A DNA stretch of 11,546 nt from Prevotella sp. (GTDB taxonomy: Bacteria; Bacteroidota; Bacteroidia; Bacteroidales; Bacteroidaceae), in contig JAFRMM010000184.1 in assembly GCA_017430675.1 (NCBI GenBank), positions 1-11,546 on the forward strand. Direction: 5' to 3'. Positions 1 to 5,933 of this stretch are shown piece by piece. Position 1 is the first letter of the stretch, and every line of letters starts with the position of its first letter. The translations under genes and the position numbers were made by a program. A model generated the notes under the pieces. That model worked only from the letters and a program-made list of their open reading frames with translations, had not been told where the DNA came from and made no database searches.

Positions 1-78
1 AAACCAAATAACCAATAACCTAAAACAAATATGCAAAATGAACAAACGTATGATTCAAATAACTGATGCAAGGGTACG

Positions 79-168
79 ATGAAAAACAGCTGATTCCAAG
101 AAATTAGCCTGATTATTGTCGGAGTTGTTGCGACAGGGTTGGTGATTTACGACAGAGTAGGGGAATAG
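79..168 (+). pseudogene. Possible tiny membrane-protein ORF interrupted by in-frame TGA
   Basis: Reading from the ATG at 79 gives M-K-N-S, then TGA at 91-93, then FQEISLIIVGVVATGLVI and YDRVGE, ending with TAG at 166-168. Ignoring the TGA, this is a 29-residue peptide with a polar start, one hydrophobic stretch of about 14 residues and a charged tail, the usual shape of a small single-span membrane protein. A TGG-to-TGA change would explain the stop and restore Trp at position 5. No other ATG in this frame lies between the stop and the hydrophobic part. The hydrophobic reading could be chance in a short sequence, so this is tentative. The 31-codon ORF at 4885-4980 has a similar shape but no clear sequence similarity. 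Confidence 0.25.
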
Positions 169-265
169 GGTATGAGCGTGTCGTAAAGAGGTTTGTTAAT
201 CAAGGTTACAGGAGCCATCTAAGGCTTGCTCATTAGTCATGTCCGAGTCGTTCAGATAATAGCCG

Positions 266-352
266 TTTGTTGTTACCCTATAATTTGTTGTTACCACCCG
301 TAACAAGTTTGTTGTCAGCAAGTTATTAGTATAGTGACAATAAAACAACAAA
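266..352. repeat. Cluster of TTTGTTGTTACC direct and inverted repeats
   Basis: TTTGTTGTTACC occurs at 266-277 and again at 284-295, 18 bp apart. A partial third copy (TTTGTTGT) is at 308-315, and an inverted copy (ACAACAAA) at 345-352. The second copy also forms a short inverted repeat with the following bases: TTGTTAC at 288-294 and GTAACAA at 300-306, separated by 5 bp. The cluster sits directly upstream of the promoter at 380-433. It could be an operator array or the remnant of older sequence; nothing here identifies a binding protein. Confidence 0.4.
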
Positions 353-379
353 TTCGAGGGAAAAAACTAATATTTAAGA

Positions 380-433
380 GCATTTTTTTCGATTTAAGAG
401 AACAACGTATCGGATTATTTTGTATATTTGCAC
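380..433 (+). promoter_or_regulatory. Promoter cassette copy 1 (YARHG gene)
   Basis: The -7 box TATATTTG is at 423-430, matching the Bacteroidota sigma-ABfr consensus TAnnTTTG, and is followed by CACC. The upstream part contains the block AACAACGTATCG (401-412) and a T-rich stretch that recurs in two other places in this window. Compared by eye with the copy at 4669-4723, about 50 of 55 bases agree. No good TTG -33 element lies at the usual spacing on this strand. The position where the other two copies carry a minus-strand -7 box (here 371-378) reads TATTTAAG, so divergent activity is probably absent, which fits the lack of a divergent gene. Confidence 0.7.
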
Positions 434-451
434 CATAAAATGATTTGTGGT

Positions 452-1462
452 ATGAAACAGAGGATTTTTTTGTCAGCAGTATTGATTTGGAGTGTCGTGA
501 ATGGTTTTGCTCAGATTGGGCAGGCGGGACAGAAAGTGGTAACTGGTTCACAGTGGAATATCGGTTGGGGGCAGTTTGAGGCGCATGTGAAGCCTGCCCT
601 GATCCAGATGACTTCGGTGCATGAGGGTGAAGATCAGGCTTTCGTGCTGGTGCCGAAAGGAGCGACTCAGTATATCTATTCTGCTGCACCGGAAGAACTG
701 GGCGAGGATCCGCAGATTGTGCCTCAGGGTGCGAAGGTGGTGCTGAAGAACCAGGAGGGTCTGAAAGTGCTGATCTTCTACGATGAGAAGGGTAGGATAG
801 ATAACGCCATGTTCTGGACGTTTGACTCGCCGTTGCATAATTCCAAATGGGATGTGATTCCTGAGTGCTGTGGCAAGTATAAGATTGGTCCGGCTCCTGA
901 AGCAGGCAAACCTGACAATCGGGAGTGGCTGATCATCGGACAACTGGATGTGACTTTCAGAGGCGTACGCGTGGATTACGAGGTGGAGCATCTGAATGAC
1001 CAGGCACTGAATGTCATCACCATCGCTCCAGGATCGGATCTCACTGGCAGTTGGTATGCGACGCCGACAGCATCGGGTCTGAATCTCTATGAGTGTCAGA
1101 GGGATCAGTATGGACAGTTCGTGAAGGTGGGGCGCACCTTGTCGCTCTATCATGCCGACCCCGAGCAAGGCCGTTGGCATTTTGCGTCGGAAGCGATGCT
1201 GAGTCGTCTGACCTTAGGGCATTATCGGAAGTCTTCGCTCAGACTGATGCGTAATGAGGTGCTGGCCCGTCATGGCTATAAGTTTACGAACAAGGATCTG
1301 GTCGAGTATTTCACCAGTCAGCCCTGGTATCATCCTGCCGAGTCGAACGATCATGTGCAACTGTCGTTCTATGAGCAGATGACGGTGGCGCTCATTCAGG
1401 CTGAGGAGCGTAAGCCTGACAGTAAAAGAAGTCCGATTGAGGAGGATCCGATCTGGAAGTAG
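452..1462 (+). CDS. Secreted YARHG-domain protein
   Basis: This 336-aa protein begins with a type I signal peptide (K-Q-R, then a hydrophobic core, cleavage likely after N-G-F-A at about residue 20), so it should reach the periplasm or cell surface. Residues around 261-298 carry a YARHG domain: RNEVLARHGYKF, then a Phe and a Q-P-W-Y-H-P motif. This module is found in extracellular and envelope proteins of Bacteroidota and Firmicutes, and its function is poorly defined. The 240 residues between are soluble, with no family I recognise; a Gly-Ser-Trp-Tyr segment near residue 200 starts what may be a small beta domain. I chose the ATG at 452 because it leads straight into the signal peptide. The in-frame TTG at 428 lies inside the -7 box, and the ATG at 440 would be almost leaderless. 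It is transcribed from the promoter at 380-433 and converges on aat with a 10-bp gap. Confidence 0.85.
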   Translation: MKQRIFLSAVLIWSVVNGFAQIGQAGQKVVTGSQWNIGWGQFEAHVKPALIQMTSVHEGEDQAFVLVPKGATQYIYSAAPEELGEDPQIVPQGAKVVLKNQEGLKVLIFYDEKGRIDNAMFWTFDSPLHNSKWDVIPECCGKYKIGPAPEAGKPDNREWLIIGQLDVTFRGVRVDYEVEHLNDQALNVITIAPGSDLTGSWYATPTASGLNLYECQRDQYGQFVKVGRTLSLYHADPEQGRWHFASEAMLSRLTLGHYRKSSLRLMRNEVLARHGYKFTNKDLVEYFTSQPWYHPAESNDHVQLSFYEQMTVALIQAEERKPDSKRSPIEEDPIWK

Positions 1463-1472
1463 AATGCGATGC

Positions 1473-2123
1473 TTATAGCGTTCTGATGATTTCTATGTAT
1501 TCTTCGTAGGGGATGTGGCGACCGCCCATGGTGCAGAGATGGGGCGTCTCAAACTGGCAGTCGATGAGTAGGCCGCCATGGGATTCTAACATTCGCGCCA
1601 GAAAGATCAAAGCCAACTTTGAGGCACTCGGCACCAAGGAGAACATGCTCTCGCCGAAAAAGCATCTGCCCAGCGTGACGCCATAGAGTCCGCCTACCAA
1701 CTGCGTGCCTTCCCATACTTCCACGCTGGCGGCAAAGCCCTGACGATACAATTCCGTATAGGCCTTGATGATATTGGGACCCAACCAGGCCCCTTCCAGT
1801 TCGTTGCGGTTCTGGGCGGTGGCGCAGCCTCGCATCACGCCCTCGAAGTCCTTGTTGATGGTGATGCGGTAGGGATTCTTCTTGAGGAGTTGCTTCATGG
1901 AGTGGCTCACGTGGATCTCGTTGGGGAAGATGACAAACCGCAGCAGGGGACAGTACCATAGCGGCTGCTGATCCTTAAATGAGTACCAGGGGAAGAAACC
2001 GTTGGAGTAGGCGAGTATCAAACGATCGACACTCAGGTCGCCGCCGATAGCCACCAGTCCGTCTTCCTCTCCCAGATGCGGGTCGGGAAACCAGAGATTC
2101 TTATCTAATAGACAAACTGCCAT
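1473..2123 (-). CDS. aat: Leucyl/phenylalanyl-tRNA--protein transferase
   Basis: Aat transfers Leu or Phe from aminoacyl-tRNA to the N-terminal Arg or Lys of cytoplasmic proteins, creating a destabilising N-terminus for the ClpS-ClpAP pathway. The 216-aa product has the family's hallmarks: GLVAIGGDLS at about 22-31, the NGFFPWY segment at 41-47, RNELEGAWLGPNI at 106-118, the GGLYG and GESMFS core near 144-162 followed by ASK, and the DCQ motif at 188-190 with a downstream T-P-H-L. The length is close to that of the E. coli enzyme. The ATG lies inside the last codons of clpA, a 23-bp overlap in a different frame, which suggests translational coupling as the third gene of a clpS-clpA-aat operon. 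There is no clear terminator after it; only a weak stem (AGAATGC at 1461-1467 with GCGTTCT at 1478-1484) spans the junction with the convergent YARHG gene. Confidence 0.95.
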   Translation of the reverse strand: MAVCLLDKNLWFPDPHLGEEDGLVAIGGDLSVDRLILAYSNGFFPWYSFKDQQPLWYCPLLRFVIFPNEIHVSHSMKQLLKKNPYRITINKDFEGVMRGCATAQNRNELEGAWLGPNIIKAYTELYRQGFAASVEVWEGTQLVGGLYGVTLGRCFFGESMFSLVPSASKLALIFLARMLESHGGLLIDCQFETPHLCTMGGRHIPYEEYIEIIRTL

Positions 2124-4326
2124 CTTTCGTTCCGATTGTTACGTTTCCACCTTGTTTGAGAGTGCCGAAGAGGATCTCGCGCATGAGAAGTGGTTTGAGG
2201 CGCTGGGCTATCACACGATCCATCTCACGGGCACCGTATTCGCGGGTGAAGCCTTCGTCGAGTAACAGGGCAAAGGCGTCGTCGGTGAGTGTCATCGATA
2301 CCTGTTTGGCGGTGAGTTTCTCCTGCAGTTCGCCGAGTTTCTTCTTCAGAATCAAAGTCGCCATCGGACGATCCATATCGTTGAAGACCACCGTACCTGT
2401 GAGGCGGTTGATGAACTCGGGCTTGAAGGTTTTCTTCACTTGCTTCAGCATCGCCTCTCCACGCGACACATTTCCCGTAAAGCCGATGTTGGCCTGGGCT
2501 GCAAACTGCGCACCTGCATTGGAGGTCATGATGAGGATGACATTGCGGAAGTCGGCCTTGCGTCCCTTATTGTCGGTGAGTCGGGCATAGTCCATCACCT
2601 GCAACAGAATGTTGTAGATGTCCTGATGGGCTTTCTCGATCTCGTCGAGCAAAAGTACGCAATTGGGTGTCTTACGGATGGCATCGGTGAGCAGGCCGCC
2701 GTCTTCGTAGCCCACATAGCCTGCCGGTGAACCGATGAGTTTGGCGACGGTATGTTTCTCGGTGTATTCGCTCATGTCGAAGCGCAAGAGGGTGATGCCG
2801 AGTTCCTGGGCGAGTAAGCGTGCCACTTCTGTCTTTCCCACGCCTGTCGGTCCGACAAACAGCAGGGAGGCGAGGGGCTTGTTGTCGTCGAGCAGTCCTG
2901 CCTTCGACATCTGAACGGATTCCACGACCTGTCGGATGGCTTCGTCTTGTCCGTAGATCTTAGCGAGCAGACGGGGGGCGAGTGTCTCGAGTTGTGTGTT
3001 GTCGTCGTCGGCCTTCATCGCCAGGGCATCCACCTTGCAGGTCTTTGCCAGGACATCGGCAATGTCTGCCTTTGTGATTTTTCCTTCGGCAAGCTCAGGA
3101 ACCGTAGTCGGGGATAGTTGGGAGGCGGCGCCTGCCTCGTCGATGAGGTCGATGGCCTTGTCGGGCAGGAAACGGTCGTTCACATATTTATAACTGGCAT
3201 CCACGGCGAAGTCGAGGGCGGCCTCGTCGTAGGTCACCTGATGGAACTGTTCGTATTGCGGGCGCAGTTGTTGCAGAATATGTTTCGTCTCCTCTGGCGA
3301 AGGCTCTGGGATGTCGATCTGCTGGAAGCGGCGCACGAGTCCCTTGGAGCGCGAGAAGTGGCGGTTGTATTCCTCGTAGGTGGTGGAGCCGATGAATCGG
3401 ATGCTGCCTGACTCCAGATAGGGCTTGAGCATGTTGGAGGCGTCCATCGATCCTTCGCCTGTGGCACCGGCGCCTACGAGCGTGTGGATCTCGTCGATAT
3501 AGACGATATTCTTGTCACTCTCTTCCTGGATGCCGTCCATGATTTGTTTGATGCGGTGCTCGAAGTCGCCACGATATTGGGTGCCTGCCAACAGGGTGCC
3601 GATGTCGAGTTGGTAGATGCGGCTGCCCTTCAGACGTTCGGGTACGTTGCCTTCCTGAATCATCCTGGCGAGTCCCCAGATCAAAGCCGTCTTTCCGACA
3701 CCGGGTTCTCCCACATGCAAAGGGTTGTTCTTGTCGCGTCGGCAGAGTACCTGGATGGTGCGCGTCAGTTCCTGTTCCCGACCGATCAGTGGGTTGTGGT
3801 TCTGGTAGAGGTCGTTCATACAGGTGACGAGCCGGCGCCAGGCGGCCTCATGCTGGTGTTCGCCCGTCTCTTCCTCCAGATGATCGCTGAATTCATAGGC
3901 ACTGATCAGTTCACTCATGAAGTTGCTCTCATTGGAGCCCAGGGCATCTTTCAGCAGATAGCATGCCCACGACTCCTTGAGTTGCAAGATGCCCATCAGC
4001 AAGTGGGGGATGTCGAGTGCCTGGGCACTGCTGTTGATCACCTGTGCGTAGGCGATATCGATCACCTGACTCATGTGTGCCGACATCTCGGGATCATAGG
4101 TCTGACACTCAGGCACCACTTCTATCTCTTCGAGTTTCTCTTCCAACTTTTCTGCCAGCGACTGATTGTCAGCGTAGTTATTGAATGTGTGTGCGAATGT
4201 GAACTCGTCGATCAGTGCCATCAACATGTGTTCGGGCATGATGAATTCATGACTGTATTCCTTGCAGCACAAAACGGTCTCTTTCAATAAGGTGGCTGCA
4301 CGTATGGTTTGTTTAATCTCTGCCAT
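2101..4326 (-). CDS. clpA: ATP-dependent Clp protease ATP-binding subunit ClpA
   Basis: ClpA is a hexameric AAA+ unfoldase that pulls substrates into the ClpP peptidase chamber in the cytoplasm. The 741-aa protein has a ClpN domain (about 1-145, the docking site for ClpS) and two AAA+ modules. Module 1 has Walker A GEPGVGKT at 206-213 and Walker B IVYIDE at 274-279. Module 2 has Walker A GPTGVGKT at 492-499 and Walker B VLLLDE at 557-562. An IGF tripeptide at 614-616, between the second AAA+ motifs, matches the ClpP-docking loop. There is no long coiled-coil middle domain, which argues for ClpA rather than ClpB or ClpC, and the adjacent clpS agrees. The gene starts 2 bp after the clpS stop with a strong GGAGGAG just upstream, and overlaps aat by 23 bp at its end. 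ClpP is not in the window. Confidence 0.95.
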   Translation of the reverse strand: MAEIKQTIRAATLLKETVLCCKEYSHEFIMPEHMLMALIDEFTFAHTFNNYADNQSLAEKLEEKLEEIEVVPECQTYDPEMSAHMSQVIDIAYAQVINSSAQALDIPHLLMGILQLKESWACYLLKDALGSNESNFMSELISAYEFSDHLEEETGEHQHEAAWRRLVTCMNDLYQNHNPLIGREQELTRTIQVLCRRDKNNPLHVGEPGVGKTALIWGLARMIQEGNVPERLKGSRIYQLDIGTLLAGTQYRGDFEHRIKQIMDGIQEESDKNIVYIDEIHTLVGAGATGEGSMDASNMLKPYLESGSIRFIGSTTYEEYNRHFSRSKGLVRRFQQIDIPEPSPEETKHILQQLRPQYEQFHQVTYDEAALDFAVDASYKYVNDRFLPDKAIDLIDEAGAASQLSPTTVPELAEGKITKADIADVLAKTCKVDALAMKADDDNTQLETLAPRLLAKIYGQDEAIRQVVESVQMSKAGLLDDNKPLASLLFVGPTGVGKTEVARLLAQELGITLLRFDMSEYTEKHTVAKLIGSPAGYVGYEDGGLLTDAIRKTPNCVLLLDEIEKAHQDIYNILLQVMDYARLTDNKGRKADFRNVILIMTSNAGAQFAAQANIGFTGNVSRGEAMLKQVKKTFKPEFINRLTGTVVFNDMDRPMATLILKKKLGELQEKLTAKQVSMTLTDDAFALLLDEGFTREYGAREMDRVIAQRLKPLLMREILFGTLKQGGNVTIGTKDGSLSIR

Positions 4327-4328
4327 TT

Positions 4329-4637
4329 TTACTCCTCCGATGGCTCTACTGTTAATCTTAGCGGGAAGCCTGCCTCACGGGCCATACTGGTGGCTTTTCG
4401 AACCTTCGAGGTGGCTACGTCGTAACTGTAGATGCCCACCACCGCCTTGTCGGAGTGGTGTACCTGCAGCATCAGCGTCTCTGCCTCGGCCTCGCTTTTA
4501 TAGAACACCTGGGTGAGGATCTTCACCACAAACTCCATCGTCGTGAAGTCGTCGTTGTAGATTGTCACCTTATAGCGTCGCGGTTCCCGTAGGTCTGTCC
4601 GCTGTCGTTCTCTGATTGATGATTGTTCTTTTGGCAT
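4329..4637 (-). CDS. clpS: ATP-dependent Clp protease adaptor ClpS
   Basis: ClpS binds proteins bearing Leu, Phe, Trp or Tyr at the N-terminus and hands them to ClpA for degradation by ClpAP. The 102-aa product has a flexible, charged N-terminal tail of about 20 residues, then the ClpS fold starting YKVTIYNDDFTTMEFV (22-37). N28, D29 and D30 match the Asn-Asp-Asp substrate-binding residues of E. coli ClpS, and H60/H61 in Q-V-H-H supply the conserved pocket histidine. The length and motifs match the family. It is the first gene of the clpS-clpA-aat operon, transcribed from the minus-strand -7 box at 4667-4660, about 23 bp upstream of the ATG. Confidence 0.96.
   Translation of the reverse strand: MPKEQSSIRERQRTDLREPRRYKVTIYNDDFTTMEFVVKILTQVFYKSEAEAETLMLQVHHSDKAVVGIYSYDVATSKVRKATSMAREAGFPLRLTVEPSEE
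4332..4338 (-). promoter_or_regulatory. Strong Shine-Dalgarno (GGAGGAG) for clpA
   Basis: Reading the minus strand, GGAGGAG ends 5 bases before the clpA ATG and lies within the last codons of clpS. Most genes here, as is usual in Bacteroidota, have no clear Shine-Dalgarno sequence, so this one stands out. The same bases encode the Ser-Glu-Glu end of ClpS, so the match could partly reflect coding. If it is functional, it would favour efficient clpA translation from the shared mRNA. Confidence 0.5.
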
Positions 4638-4659
4638 AACCGTATCTTGTAATCTGTGG

Positions 4660-4723
4660 CAAAGATAAGCATTTTTTCCGATTTAAGAGAACAACGTATC
4701 GAAATTTTTCGTATATTTGCACC
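4660..4723. promoter_or_regulatory. Divergent promoter cassette copy 2 (clpS operon / short RNA)
   Basis: On the minus strand, TATCTTTG (4667-4660) is a -7 box for clpS. On the plus strand, TATATTTG (4712-4719) is a -7 box pointing to the short transcript ended at about 4831. The 44 bp between the boxes contain GCATTTTTT, TTAAGAGA and AACAACGTATCG (4690-4701), shared with the copies at 380 and 6579. On the minus strand, a TTG lies 24 bp upstream of the -7 box, slightly farther than the usual 19-21; the same 24-bp spacing recurs in copy 3. No clear -33 is seen for the plus strand. Confidence 0.7.
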
Positions 4724-4724
4724 A

Positions 4725-4831
4725 TAGAAACTTCAAACTTAAAACTTAAAATCTGTAAAATCGGCATTTTAATTCTTAATAAGAGTTAATAGAAAGAGGG
4801 GTGTCCTGCGATTTGGGACAGCCCTCTTTTT
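4725..4831 (+). ncRNA. Candidate short non-coding RNA or terminated leader
   Basis: The plus-strand promoter box at 4712-4719 would start transcription near 4725, and a strong intrinsic terminator ends at about 4831. The roughly 105-nt transcript has no ATG-initiated ORF of any length. Its 5' half is A/T-rich and contains a small palindrome (TCTTAATAAGA); its 3' half is the terminator stem. It may be an independent small RNA, or an attenuated leader for the 31-codon ORF that begins 54 bp further on. The boundaries are estimates. Confidence 0.35.
4793..4831 (+). terminator. Intrinsic terminator hairpin with T tract
   Basis: AAAGAGGG (4793-4800) pairs with CCCTCTTT (4822-4829). After one G/G mismatch, TGTCC (4802-4806) pairs with GGACA (4816-4820) around a 9-base loop. 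The stem of about 13 pairs runs into a T tract on the plus strand (4827-4831). The minus-strand side has only a weak T run, so its main direction is plus. No annotated gene ends just upstream, so it must end the transcript from the promoter at 4712 or act as an attenuator. Confidence 0.75.
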
Positions 4832-4884
4832 CCTTTGCAGCCAGAAATCAAAATTAAAATGTCGAACTAAAAACTTTTGGAATT

Positions 4885-4980
4885 ATGGCTGGATTGTTTA
4901 TTATCATCGTTGCTACCGTTGCTGTTGCAAACATGTACAGTGACTATCTTCATATGAATGATGAAAATATTGCGTTGTGA
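4885..4980 (+). CDS. Putative 31-aa single-span membrane peptide
   Basis: An ATG at 4885 opens a 31-codon ORF ending in TGA at 4978-4980. The peptide begins MAGLFIIIVATVAVANMY, a hydrophobic stretch long enough for one membrane span, followed by a polar, acidic tail (SDYLHMNDENIAL). I recognise no family. Upstream, TTCCTTTGCAG (4830-4840) resembles the TAnnTTTG box with one mismatch and would give a leader of about 45 nt. Alternatively the ORF lies on the transcript from 4712 and depends on read-through of the terminator at 4793-4831. It lies just upstream of the WYL regulator gene and in the same direction. The ORF is short enough that chance cannot be excluded, but its composition is typical of a real small membrane protein. 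Confidence 0.45.
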   Translation: MAGLFIIIVATVAVANMYSDYLHMNDENIAL

Positions 4981-5005
4981 ATGCTGGTTTTAGGTTTTTT
5001 TCCCG

Positions 5006-5013
5006 TACCTTTG
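5006..5013 (+). promoter_or_regulatory. -7 promoter box for the WYL regulator
   Basis: TACCTTTG followed by CAG matches the Bacteroidota TAnnTTTG consensus exactly and lies 26 bp upstream of the WYL ATG. A CTG at 4984-4986, 19 bp upstream, is a weak match for the TTG -33 element. Transcription should begin near 5018-5020. Confidence 0.65.
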
Positions 5014-5021
5014 CAGTGGAA

Positions 5022-5043
5022 ATGAAATATGAATAGCCCATGA
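5022..5043 (+). other. Two mini-ORFs in the WYL leader
   Basis: An ATG at 5022 encodes M-K-Y-E and stops at 5034-5036. An ATG at 5029 encodes M-N-S-P and stops at 5041-5043, where the TGA overlaps the ATG of the WYL gene (ATGA). Such short ORFs can be coincidental, but the ATGA overlap would allow reinitiation onto the regulator start. Confidence 0.2.
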
Positions 5044-5933
5044 AGCAATCGCAGATCTTTCAGCAGTACGTGTGGCTGATCTCCACCATCAGGCGATACA
5101 GGCGCATGACGTTTGAGGAACTCAACCAGAAATGGATCGAGGATCAGGTGACGGATGGTAACCCGTTGCAGCGCTCCACGTTCAACCGGCATCGCGATGC
5201 CATCCTGAACATCGTGGGACTGATCATCGAGTGCGATCAGGCGAATGGCTATAAGTATTACATTGCCAATCCTGAGGTGCTGGAGGATGACTCGATAGAG
5301 CGTTGGCTGTTCTCGACGCTCACCGTCAGTACGATCCTCTCAGAGAGTGTGGCGGTGAAGGACCGGATCATCCTGGAGAATGTGCCTGCGGGGGAGTATT
5401 ACCTGCCGGTGCTGATCCAGGCGATGAAACTGAACCGCAAGATCGTGATGGGGTATCAGCGTTTCGACGGGGAACCGTATGAGAAGACGGTTGAGCCGTA
5501 TTCGCTGCGGCTCTGCAAGCAGCGTTGGTATCTGTTGGTGTTCACAGGGCATCATATCGCCACGTATGCCCTCGACCGTATGTTGTCGGTGGAGATGACG
5601 GACGAGACGTTTGAGATGCCTGAGGATTTCTCACCCGAGGCGTATTTCGCGGAGTATTACGGGGTGTTGACAGATGAGACCCCGATGGCGCATGTGGTGG
5701 TGAGAGCCTACGGACGTACGTCGAATTACCTGCGTACGTTACCGCTTCATCCGTCGCAAAGGGAGGTAACCAGCACAGAGGATTACACCGATTTCTGTTT
5801 TGATATCCGTCCGACAGCAGACTTTATCGGTGAGTTGCTGTCGTATGATGTGGGGCTTGAGGTGTTGCAGCCTGCTGATCTGCGTGAACGGATCAAGAGG
5901 CTGCTGGAACAGTCGCTCAAGCATTATTCCTGA
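5040..5933 (+). CDS. WYL-domain transcriptional regulator
   Basis: The 297-aa protein has an N-terminal helix-turn-helix region (about 1-60, with R-S-T-F-N-R-H-R as the likely recognition helix), a WYL domain and a C-terminal WCX-type extension (about 215-290). The WYL domain shows VEPYSLRLCKQRWYLLVF (151-168, WYL at 163-165) and ALDRM at 177-181, matching the family's conserved blocks. WYL regulators are DNA-binding proteins thought to sense nucleic acids or nucleotide-like ligands, and they control DNA repair, defence or metabolism in different bacteria. No defence genes are adjacent, so the target is unknown. The ATG at 5040 is the first Met after an in-frame stop at 5034-5036. The 3' end overlaps the convergent HAD gene by 10 bp. 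Confidence 0.9.
   Translation: MKQSQIFQQYVWLISTIRRYRRMTFEELNQKWIEDQVTDGNPLQRSTFNRHRDAILNIVGLIIECDQANGYKYYIANPEVLEDDSIERWLFSTLTVSTILSESVAVKDRIILENVPAGEYYLPVLIQAMKLNRKIVMGYQRFDGEPYEKTVEPYSLRLCKQRWYLLVFTGHHIATYALDRMLSVEMTDETFEMPEDFSPEAYFAEYYGVLTDETPMAHVVVRAYGRTSNYLRTLPLHPSQREVTSTEDYTDFCFDIRPTADFIGELLSYDVGLEVLQPADLRERIKRLLEQSLKHYS

Larger units (their letters stand above)
1..379. other. Region without an intact gene upstream of the YARHG gene
   Basis: No convincing intact coding sequence is visible on either strand. The first 30 bases are A-rich with AACC/AATAACC runs, resembling a Bacteroidota 5' untranslated leader. They are followed by a 14-codon ORF (ATG at 38, stop at 80-82) whose stop overlaps the ATG at 79 of a possible broken micro-ORF. 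From about 170 to 260 I see nothing recognisable. From 266 to 352 there is a cluster of TTTGTTGTTACC-like repeats, described separately. The next promoter begins at 380. Confidence 0.5.

Noticed and set aside
428..451. Upstream TTG (428) or ATG (440) as the start of the YARHG gene
   Set aside because: The TTG lies within the -7 promoter box and the ATG at 440 would leave almost no leader, while the ATG at 452 starts a normal signal peptide.
548..1180. A 210-codon open frame on the minus strand within the YARHG gene
   Set aside because: The plus-strand reading has a signal peptide, a known domain and a promoter; the minus-strand protein is His/Leu/Arg-rich and matches nothing.
1461..1484. Hairpin between YARHG and aat as a terminator
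   Set aside because: The stem has only 7 pairs including a wobble, overlaps both gene ends and has no T tract on either side.
3484..4290. A 268-codon open frame on the plus strand opposite clpA
   Set aside because: It lies wholly within clpA, has no promoter or known domain, and is a by-product of clpA codon usage on the opposite strand.
5040..5933. WYL regulator as a sign of an adjacent anti-phage defence system
   Set aside because: WYL regulators do control some defence loci, but no nuclease, helicase, toxin, CRISPR or other defence gene lies in the window; its neighbours are housekeeping genes.
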